A stretch of DNA of 64,000 bases from Echinometra lucunter (Eukaryota; Echinodermata; Echinoidea; Camarodonta; Echinometridae): contig CM057162.1 in the NCBI GenBank assembly GCA_029962745.1, positions 5,954,618 through 6,018,617 of the forward strand, written 5' to 3'. The notes beneath the pieces are model-generated. The model had not been told where the DNA came from, ran no database searches, and saw nothing but the letters and a program-made list of their open reading frames with translations. Shown here piece after piece: positions 25,440 through 37,400 of this stretch (its first letter is position 1; every line of letters starts with the position of its first letter). The position numbers and the translations under genes are program-made.

Positions 25440-28400
25440 AGGCGTGATTCATTTGCAGAGCCCGTTGGGGGTTAGGGAAATGATATCGGTCAGAACGTTT
25501 CGAAATCTTGGTTTATTCAAGCCTAAAATTCTTATCATTCAGTATGCCTTACTACATTAAAGACCCTTAAACGGAGATGTAGGATTATCGATCAACCTAA
25601 AATGAATGCATTTATCCTCACTTAAAGATCTTGGCGAATCGAAAATAAAAATAATGAAGATGTTTTTTTTTTATGAGTCATGGGTGATGATTAATAGGAA
25701 TGATGCATAGACTCAAAATAGAACTTAATATTTTTAGAGAAAGCATCCATACATTTCAATTGCATTTTGTAAATAATATGTGCAGTAAGTTATGGAATGA
25801 GTCAACTTTGATACTGAAAACCGACGAGGCATATCCCCCAGAGGCCGCAGAACGTTTTTCGAGGGGGAGGGGGCTGACGCCCAAACAAACGGAGTCTAGG
25901 GGCTGAAGGGCCCCTCGCGGGGGTCAGGGGTGGGGGCCCCTAAGCTCTTGAGTTTTAACGGTTTTGCAAGCCTATGAAATGAACATGTTGCTAGGTAGAT
26001 ACTCAAGTTTTTGATATTGATTTTTTTTCCAGTTTGTGTGTGTGTGGAGGGGAGGAGGGTGGAGGGCAACCACATCCGCTTCCGCTGCCCATGTCACTTC
26101 ATATTAAACTCACCGTATTTCAGTAATTGAGATATTTCTTTCCAGCCATCCACCCTTGATAGGGCACTACACAGCTCACATCTGACGAATTTCTTGCCTT
26201 TGCAAAATGTTACCAGAACCTTCATCGTTCCTTTGGACAGTTTGGACTCATCCATTGACGTCTTATGGTAAGATTTCATTTTGTCACCGGATATGCTGAG
26301 GGCACTACCGAGCGGGAAAACGTCCGTCATCAGGAGGCGTAAGGCGATATCAGCCAGCTCTACAAGATAAATATCTTCTTTGATTTCGAGTGGAATAAGA
26401 TCTGCAGAAAATAAATAGAGCTGGTATTGATCATATGAAATTTGGAACCTTTTTACCTCACTTTAGTGAAATGAATGTACATAAATTAATCAAAGGTGGG
26501 GGAAAGGATGAGTAGAATCGATCTTTCATTGCTCGATAAGCTGAGATAACAAAGAGGTTACTGTAACCTATGTAGTGAGTCCTATTTTTATAAATAATTC
26601 CAAGATTTCATACCTTCCTTTCGTATTTGTTTCAGTTGTTCACGAAGGATTTGTCGGCAGATAGCAGGTGGTCCCGCTTTGCTTTGCTTTTCTATCCAAG
26701 CTTTAATCACTTCAAAGCTGTCATCTCCCTTACCAAATAGTTGTGAAATCTGTGTCGGCTCAACAAACTTGACTATTCTTTGTAATTCGGCATCAGTCAC
26801 ATCGATTCCGGAATCAACATTTCGTTGGCCTTGAAATAATAAAATATAAAACAGAGAATGCTTATAAACTACATATTAAAGACAACTTTGATTTACTGAG
26901 CACAACCAACTTGTGATTAATGCATATTACGATTATGACAGAAATAGAATAAGTCATCAGTTTATTAAGTCACTTTTTTCTATTGCAGAAGAACAAGTAA
27001 TTTTCACGTTCAATTAATGAAGGAAACTAGTAATAGAGAAGACATCTATTTGCTATAACCAACCACGAGACTTGTCGATGACTAGAGGCACCTTTGTCAA
27101 GTATTTGTATAAGAATCAGATGGAGTGCCTTTCTTGTTCTTGGAATGCCTTGTTTTTTATTGAAAGCCACATGATTGTGCTGATAATCTAAGTATCTTAC
27201 CTTCTTTGGATATCTTCAGATCATTGTGTTGACGATGTCCACTATCTGAATACTTAATGGCATCATCATAGACTGTGAAATGACCTTAAGTTGTTAGGGT
27301 ATACAAAATAAAAGAAATGAACATAATGAGTGATTACATGGCGGATAAGGGATAATTTATTTTTTTCGAGACTCCCCTTTCATTACACGTAATGATTAAA
27401 CACGCACATCTAACTAAACTTTTTGAATTACAATGACTGATTTATGACATCGTCAACATGGTAAAGGAGCAAACATATGGAAATATATATTTTTTCCTTT
27501 CTTTTAAAGGAAGAGTGACCCTTGACGCTCGTTTAACAACAACAACAACAACGTAAAACAGAAACAAAATATTTATGGTTGTTGAATTATAGCTGAACGA
27601 TGAACAGAATCATCATTAGAGCCTACCTTTCAGATCATGCCGTCCGATACGAATGGCTGCGTGATTTAGTTTCAATCTCGTTTCAGTAGGACAGCAGCTT
27701 TGTTCTGCTACCCAGTCACTGATCACTGACTCCGTATCAAACAAAGCTTTATTGTTTTCATCAACGATGGTTGCAATTTTGTGACTTGTCAGATTTAGTA
27801 CCTTCGACAACCTATCACAGTGTCTCCCTGTCAGCCTTTTGACGAAGTGGTTTACTTCTTCAGAAGAGATGATGCGATCGGTTACTGTAAATGAAAGGGA
27901 AGACGTATCAAAAATACATTAAACAAGTAAGTGAAGTCGCTCACGTATCAAGTAATTTTGTACATGTAAATCAACTGCCATATAGAAATATTGCTTCCTC
28001 TTATAAAATACTCACGTGCGAAAAATAATCTGTCCACTGGGCAGCATCTGGCACTCTCCAGAGCAAGACTGAGTAGCACGAATGGATGGACATCAAATGG
28101 CCCTTTGCTCCATTCCTTTAGTTCTCCTAGTGCTCTTTGAACAAGCTCAGATGAAATATTATTTTCGATAACTCCTGTAGCAGATATTGTTCGACTTGGA
28201 ATAAGCTGGGTCAGGAACGTGTCGATTGTTGCAGAGTCTTCAATCTCCCATAAAATGTGTTGGAGTGTTCCATCGGAAACCGTCACCTCTTGTTTTCTCC
28301 TCAAACCTGCACAGATGATATTTTGCTTAAAATTACAGAACATCTGTTAATTGTTAGATATCATTCATCGGTATATTTCCCCATATTTTCAGCCGAACCG

Positions 28401-31400
28401 ATCAATATCCCTACTAAGAATGACTGTTGTTAATGCATTCCTACAGCTGGCATGCCGAGATGGATATATCAATATTTTTCCTTCTTTTTCGGTTGAAATG
28501 TGAGGTAGATAATTCAGTTTTATTACTTATCTATTTGTATTTGTATCAAAATAATATTTAGTTGCACTAAAAGTCATGTTTGTCTTCTTTTTTTTTTTTT
28601 TTTTTTTTTGGGGGGGGGGGGGTATTCACTAAATTTTCCTGCTATAAATTCTTACAATTATCTTCTTTATGATGAGTATGTCTATGAGCTGTGGTTGCAA
28701 AACACCTTCTCCCTATTCTATTAAGAAAAAGGAATTAGAAAGAAATTGTATTTCGAAGTAAAAGCTCACAGTCCGATGACATGAAAGCAGGTGAAACGTA
28801 ATGAACAAAATTTAGGGCAACTCTATGTGAATGCATACTTACCACATATCTCTGTCCATGCAGCAGAGTATCCGGATTTCTTCATAGCAACTTTTAAGAT
28901 CTGTGATTGATTGTCATCTGCGTTGTCAGTTTTCCACTTACATAAATGATCGTAAGCCTTTCGATGTGTTAATGCTTCTTGTTGGCCTATTTTGCGGATG
29001 CCCAATTCTTGGAGGGTTTTATGAAGTTTCCCCATGTCAGATGTGGTAACTTTAAAAACCATTATCCAGAAATCATAAAAAGACAACTTCCCTGAGAAAA
29101 GAAAAATACATGTAATCGTGATTTATTCGAACTGTCATATCAACATTATTTATTTCTTTTATTTTCCTTCTTCTTATTATCTTTATTATTTGGTTTGGCG
29201 TCACCTGCAGGGGCGTCGCTAGGAAAGGGGGGGGGGGGGGTTGTGACACTCCAATTCAAAATTATTGTCGGCAAATTCGCGATCGCTGTCGGCAAAAAGA
29301 AAGAGAGGGAGAGAAAAAAAGAGAGGGAAGAGGAAGGAGGGAAAAAGAAAAGAGAAAAGAGGAGCAAGGTGCTAAAACAGAGTCATATTCGGCTTATTTG
29401 CTTGTGTATTTTGACGAGGAAATAAAACTGGTACCACGAAAGACAATTTATATTTTTCCTCGCTCGCTGCACTAGCTCGAACTATATTCAGATGAAGAAT
29501 TATTGATGAAGAATTATCACTTCTACCATGAAAAGGAATATAATCTATTTTTCCTCGCTCGCTACGCTTGCTCGTATAATATTCAGATACAAGATGAATT
29601 TGGGAAAGCAAACGAATTCGGCAAGCGAGATGACCAAATGAACACCACAAAACAGATGTCTTATAGTTCCATCGTGTATTTTGATGAATAATTATCACCA
29701 TGAAAAAGATTAATTATAGATTTTCCTCGCTTGCTGCGCTCTCTCGAATTGAATTTATATACAAGAATGTCTGGGAAGCAAACGAATTCGGCAAGCGAGG
29801 TGACCAAATGTACATGCATAAGTTTGCTATCTCGTAGTTAATTCCATCGTGTATTTTGATGAAGAATTATCGCTTCTACAATGATAAAGAGTATGTATAT
29901 TTCTTTCCTCGCTCGTTGCACTCGTTCGTATTATATCAAGATTTAGGATGGTCATTGAAAGCGAATGAATTAGGAGAGAGAGGTGACCAAATATATAATT
30001 TAGATATCTTTAAGCCCATCATGTAGTTTGATGAAGAACTATCACTTCTACGTATATCTTTCCTAGCTCGCTGCGTTCGCTCATATTATATTTGAATGCA
30101 GGATGTTTTCGAAAAACAAGCACATTCGGCAAGAGACGATGAACAAATATAATATTGAAGGAGAATGTGATAGAGGCACGCAAGTGAACACGCCTAGTAG
30201 GCTTTATACTGTTGAATTTATCGACGTTGGTCGTCGGCAATCTGACCTCTCCACCCCCCCCCCCATTGAAAAAAGTCTAGCGACGCCCCTGGTCACCTGT
30301 GCCTGGGAGGCGAAAAACGAATTGAATCACTCTCATGGTGTAGTCACACCGACCAGACCGACCTAAGACCGACCTCAGACCAACTCAAATTTGGCTAAAT
30401 TCGTAAGTTCGGGCACCGTTGCATTCCCGACATCAACCGACAACCGCGTCGTTGCATTTCCGACATCAACCCCGATTCCTTCTGGAACCCGGCCCGATTA
30501 CATCCCACTTGCATTTTTGTTGTTGTTGTTATTTTAAATTCATCATGATCCCTAATGTTATAATTCATACCGGCACACAGACCGTTGTCAACCAGTCGAT
30601 AAGTGGGTTTAAATGCTACACTATAAAAAAAATTGGGTAAAATTTTAATTATATTGCCCAACTTTGGGCAATATTTTTACCTAATGCGGCAAGCATATTG
30701 TCCAGTTAGGGTGGAAATAGGCAGTAATTACTAACCATAAAATTGGACAAAAGAAATGCCCAAAGTAATGCCCAAAAGTTTGTCGGTCATATACAGTAAT
30801 TACCCTCATGGCATGAGATTTAACGGTTCGCAAGAATACGAAATGAGCAATTGTCAGTGTTAGTTAGTAAGTTTTTTTTCTTTTTTGTTTTGCAATTGTT
30901 ATGTTTGGGGCCATATTTGTTTTGGTTGCAGCCCCCCACCCAGCGGCTTCCATGGCCCGAGATTTTCACCCCTTCAAGCTCAATAATTTTACTGTACATG
31001 ATTGAAAAAAACAACCTAGAATTCCAATGAATAACCATATTTTCATTAATCATATATTTTTCCTGAGTTTTTTCTTCTTGAAAATCATCTGCAATGTCAT
31101 ATCTTTAAACTTCCTACAAATTTCTATCGGTAATGCACCATAAATATATATATTTTTTCATAATTCTATTTCATAATTACCTCACCCTATCATATTAAGG
31201 TGACTGGAATAAACTTTTATTGACTATTTTGACATTTTGAAACAACTCTCACTGTTTTACTACTGATTCTTCTTTTTTATCTGTTGTTTTTGTTTATTTT
31301 TCTATTTCTCTTTTATTTAAATTCCTTTTATTTGCCTTTCTTTTCCCCTTTCTCTTCTCATTCTCTTCTCTCTTGTTCTTATTTTCCCCATCATGTTCTT

Positions 31401-34400
31401 TTCTTCCTCCTCCTTTATCTTATAAGTTGTCCTTTTCTTTTTGCCTCTTTCTTCTTCTTAGTCTTTGTCTCATTTTCTTCTTTTCTTTTTCTTGCTTTTG
31501 TTCTTCTCTCCCCTTTTGATTTTCTGTTCTACCTTTGCTTTCCGAAGTTTAATTTTCTGTAGGATTTGGATAGCCTTTTTTTTTTAGTCTTCTGGTATTT
31601 TGAAAGGTTGTAACTATTTCTCTCTCTTTTTTTAAACATGTGGTTGTCAGAGCGCTTTTGATTTATCCTTGCCCGTTTTTTCTCTCAATTTTCCTTCCTT
31701 CCTCTACTTTTTTCCCCTTATCTTGTTATTTCTCGAATCCCTATTCTCTTTGTCTAATTCTTATTTTTTTTTCTTTTCGACCTTTTTTCTTTTTCTTTCC
31801 TATTCGTAGTCATATTTTGCATGTACTCTGTATTGTGTCGATGTTAATCATTTCTTAAGGCATGGTCACAAATGCCTTTACGAACTGCTACGAACGTCGT
31901 AAGAACGATTTTTAGACCATTTCGTAAGATTTTCTTAAGAAGGCCGTACGAAACCAGCTTTCCTACACCGTTCGTAGACCGTTCGCAAGTTCGCAGCCTG
32001 GTCGATGGTCTTGTCCAAGATATTTCTCCGAGTCGTACGAAACCCCCTCTTCGTAAGGCGGCCCTACGAAAGTCGTGAGAACATCGCAAGAACCACGCAA
32101 AATTTTTGTAGATTTCGTGGAGTCGAAAGACAATTTTAGAAGCCTCCAGTTCTTACGATGGTATTAAGAACGCCTTAATTTGTTCATAAAGAGCCCCTAA
32201 GGCGTCCGCAAGAACGCCTTACGAACATAAATTCTTACGGCGTTTTTACGAACAACTCCTGATGTGTGCGTAAGGTGCTCGTAAGGTGCTCGTAAGGCGT
32301 ACGTACACAATTTGTGCAATTGTTGAGTTTAAGGGGGTATGAAGCCAAACACATTATTCCGGTGTTCGAAGAGGAAGCATCTCTTGTCGAAAAAAAAATA
32401 TGGGACCATAAGGGAAGCTATAAAGGGAAGGAAGAAAGGTGAAGAAAGGAAAGGAAGAAGATGGAGATATTAAAAGCAATGGCGTCTTCATCAAGAAATG
32501 GTGGACTTCGGAAGTGACCGAGAGGCGGCGATGTAAGACATAGGAGTATTAAAAAATGTAGGGCGGGAATACCCTTCTGCCCCTGTTTTTGTGGCTGAAA
32601 AGGGAGTTCCAAGTGAAGAAAAACAAAAACAAAAAAAAAGTGGAAGGAAAGGAAAGAAGAAAAGAAAATAAAAAGAATGAAAAGAACATAATAAAACAGA
32701 AAGGAACTGAAAGGATAGAAAAAGGGGAAAACTTGGAAGCGCTCGCGTGCTTCGCTTGCCCGCATGTTCAGGTATCTTATAATTGATAATATTATGAAGG
32801 TTATTTGGTTTGCAATCTTGTGTCTCTAGCTAATGTTATACTATTCTTCGACTCATAGAATGTTATGTTGTAATATAGTTGCAAGCAATCGAGCGACAAT
32901 TTATGGCCTGTAATCAATAGCCTCTTCTCACTGTGAGAATGGAAGATGCCGATATAGTGTACATTACGCAAATTATGCATGTTATGAGAACGGAATAACA
33001 ATACACTAAAACCTGTTCTCCGTATAATTTTTTCCCCCTCGTTCGCTCGCTTTGCTTGCTCATAAAATCTAAACCAAGATGGCTTCGGATAGTAAGAACC
33101 TCTTACTCCAGCAGCGAGAAGCCCGAATATCATAATATTTGGGCAGCAGGGCGTCCGACTATCCTCGACTTCTACATGAAGATTTCTGTTATATAATCAT
33201 GTAATGTATTTTGATGACGAATCTACGTTCTAAAGATTTTGTCAGTCATTCAAGTCGCTCGCTCGTAAAAACTGAATACTTTCGGACGGCAAGCAAGGTT
33301 CCCAAATTGAATCGAGTACAACCGATCAAATGTACTATTCAGAGATCTAATCGGTTCATATTATAGTTATAGTTTGATGACGATATAAGACTTCTATACG
33401 ACGAAATAGAGTATATATTTCTGTCACTCGCTGCGCTTGCTCATATACAATAAAGATATTTGATATAATTGTTTGAAAATGCAAACCAATTCGGCAAGAG
33501 AAGTGGCCAAATACGATTCAGATAATCTTATAGGCCATGTGTATTTTGATGACGAATTGTCCCCACCATGAAAAAGAGTATATAATATATTGTCGCTCGC
33601 TGCGCTCACTCCCATAATACTAAGATGCAGGATATGCCAAAGAGATATCTTATAAGCCCATACAGTCAGGCAGTGTATTTTCATGACAAAATAACCCTTC
33701 TTTCATAAAACATTAAGCGGTTATTTTGGGCTCGCTTGCTTTGCACTCTCGCAAAATTAGAAAAACAGCAGTGTTCATCATCTAGCAAGAAGTTTAATTT
33801 CTTATCAAATAAAAAAAAAAAAAAACATTAAAGTAATAGTAATCCTCCAGATAGGTCTCCCCCCCCCCGCCCCGCTAGGGAATTGTCGCTCGTTAGGGGT
33901 GGCTAACTTGACATTTTCAGGGTGTGTGCTCTCCCCCCCCCCCCCCAGCTAAGAAAAGCTCCTCCTGTCTCTTCTGAACTAATGCACTTGCTGCAACCAC
34001 TCAGTCTTCTTCCTCCTCCTCTACTTGCACATGCAACTTCAGCTGCAGTTGTAGTTTCCATGCCACAAGTGGCATCTTGAAAATATCAAACTTTCAGCAG
34101 TCATAGAATTTTCGACAGTACACGGCAGCACCTTTTATACCCCCAAAATTCGTAAGATCTTCTTACAAATGGCTTGAGAGTGCCGTGAGTTGCACGTAAA
34201 ACCATCTTGCGAAATCAAAACCGTAAGATGGCCGTAAGTCTGACGTAAGAAGAACTTAATGCATTCTTACGAAAAACTTACGAACTCTAGGGCCATTGTA
34301 TAACCGAAAATCACTTCGTTTCTCAAAGGTCTTAAGTTGTTTTTGAGAATTAAACGGCGTTCGTACGAACTTCGTTGGAAGGCAGTAAGAAACTATGCCC

Positions 34401-37400
34401 CATCTACGAATCTTTACGAGCTCCTAAATTCGTACGAATGCATCGTTCGTACGAACCTTTGTGACCGTAGCTTTAAGTGCAGGTATGTTTTACGTTATAC
34501 ATGTATGCACTGATGCAACTTTTGAGTTGTAATAAAGTGAACACATATAATATAGAATCCCTTTCCAAAAAATAAATTTTAACAAAAATCATCATAAAAT
34601 TGCATTTCAAGTACCGGTCGACAACTGATTATTTTGTTGTCGGTGTCAATACAGTCCTTGTTCGGGATGAGTTCAGCTTTGTTCGGTTCTGAGTCGGGCG
34701 AGGTGTGACTTTGTTCGGTTTTGTTTCTGGTAATAAAAATCTATTCAGTAATCTATCGACAAGGAGTCGGGGTTAGTTCGGCCGACCACAACCTGACTTA
34801 ACTTGGTATTGAAACCGATCACTTCCCTATTTTTAATTCCGAATCGAAGTCGAACCCAGTCCGAACGCTCCCCGCTCTACTTGAAATCTCCCCAACTCGT
34901 CCCTGACATGTCCCAGATAAATGATCGGTTTGAGATCTTTCGAACAGGCTTGAAAGATCTCACCCGACAAATTCTGTAGCCCGACTCTAAACTGATTATA
35001 AACCGACAATCTCGATGTCAAACCGACGTAAAACTGATAGCAGACCGATCCATCCAGCTATCAGACCGATCCATGCAGATATCAGACCGAATGGCAAAAA
35101 TATGTATTTGGAGGTCGGTTTGGGTTCGGTCTGCCGGTGTGACTGTAGTATAACCCTCAGGTCTCTCCTCCCGAATATCTAATTGGGGGTGTGCAGGTGG
35201 ACCACATACACCGGGGTTTACCCTACTCTTATACGAATAGTGTAGTGGGATCTTTAATGTGCCAAAGTGTTGACTCTCCTTTACACGGGACCTCCATTTA
35301 ACGTCCAGTCCGAGGGACGGAGTGTTTTCCACTGCAGCATAGCCTGCGTTCTATGAAACAGGGGAGGGCACGATAACATACAACGTAGGCTTCAGTCATT
35401 CGCCTTGGATGGACTCGAACCCACGGTCTTTTGTTTCAACAGGCCAACTCGCTCAGCATGCAGTATAGTCCTTGACAAATAATAACATTCAGTGAGTTTC
35501 ACTGAAACAAATGTAGTAGGAATAGTGCATAAACAAGAATGTTCGAAGCGCAACGCCCCTATTCTATAACATAACTGCCATTGATCATGGGGTGAACTGT
35601 AATTACAAAAGTGATGGAAAATGCAACAACAACAAAAAGAGAAAACCCTAACAACAGCCATGTTATTACAGGTTCTATATGTCAGGTTGCTTTCTATATT
35701 AAACATAGAAAGCAAGAGAATACATAATATCTTTACTTGTAATGTTAAAAAACCAGTCAACAAACCTACTCAGAGAGTAGTAATTCGTTCATTTTCTTTT
35801 TTAATGACAAAATGACAAAAGGTTATAACAGGTTTAAATGTCGGGTCCTACGTATTTAATCAGTCTGTGAGCTAAACGTAAATAAATGGAAATCAGGGCA
35901 ACTTATGAATGTCTAGTGGGTATTTATGACTGTCTCTCTTCAGAGTAAAATCAATGCAAAATGATAAAGGCATTATGAACTGAATTTCAAACAATTAAAA
36001 AATCCCTGGAGTTGCTTGTTTTCGAAGATTTTCCCGAGGTCACGACTAATTACATTCCTTTGAAAGTAATAACTAAACGTGAAAGTGATGCCCTATCAAT
36101 TGAGGGCTTGGAAAGCTCCGTGGAATCGAAGAGTAATTAGTAGAACAATAACTCCTTGATGGAATATTACATTAGGTCGCTCGTCCAATTAAATATATGG
36201 ATATGGCACTGAGAGTTCATCGATTTATTGATAAATGGTTCGTAGCAGTAATATCAATTAATAGGCCTATTGCCAATTTCTTGTTTTATTATGAACACAA
36301 CCCCCCGAAACATTGCAGACAGATACGTATTTTATTTGAGCAGACAATCCAAATATTACTCACATTTTGTGTAGATCTATATGCACGCAATATGTTTACC
36401 TGATAGCGTCCTTTCCTCTATCAAAGGAAAACCCTCCTCAATATTACGTCCTATTAAAAAAAAAGAAAAGAAAGACAGAGAGAGAGAGAAAACAAAACAA
36501 CATGGTAACAATATACTAAAAAATACCAGAACAATCAAAGTTTATGTTTCTATACATGTATGTCTTCATGATAATTCTAATAAGCACTGTAGCCGAATCT
36601 ATGGCTATCGTATAATTCGTTATTACGTATTGATCACAAAGTATACGTATGAAATCATCTTGCTTGCCGATGAAGATGTCGTAACTTCTTGATGGCATGT
36701 CCTTGATGGTGAATTAAAGTAACACATACAAAGGCCTTCTATAAGTACATTCTTATTAATTTAGATGGTTAAGTATATGGTTAATGATGACATGTCCTTT
36801 TCTTTACCATGTACTTAAAGGCTTTAATGACATTCCCCCATCATGTATTCGTTTATCGATGCATATCATAGCCAATAAGGACATGTTCAGTTTCAAATAT
36901 TACATATTCTCATACTGATGACACTGGGTGACAAGATTCCGGTAATCATAGCAAAAATAGTGCTATATAAAAAGGGTTTGACAATTATGACAATGGCATG
37001 GACATGAAGTGCGTTAAAATTAGTTTTTATATAAAACGTTGTTACTTACGGTTCTTTTTGTGGTGTTTTTTCCAGCAGACAATAAGCATGCAGACCGCAA
37101 CTACCGTCACGAATACCACAGGTACTGCAATGGAGAGTTTACAAACAGTCCATTAAAGAAAACAATAAAAACCTGATATATTCAGTCACTTTATTACCTT
37201 TCATATAATTGTCATAGATATTTCTCAATTTTTTTTTATCGATTACCATTAACCAGACGTCTCTTCTTTGAAAACAGAAATGTTTTAGTTCAAGAAACCC
37301 TCTGAATATATTAATAAAAACATATCATCTGTTCTCTTCAGGTAAACAAAGATTCAGAATCTAAAGCATAATCGAAACGCAAAACATATACACGAAACAT

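Noticed and set aside
31284..31858. Phe/Leu/Ser-rich open frames, also at 41325-42005
   Set aside because: Polypyrimidine part of a duplicated DNA element; composition artefact on both copies.
35405..35460. Functional tRNA gene on minus
   Set aside because: Box A and B are present but no cloverleaf was recognised and a SINE body follows.
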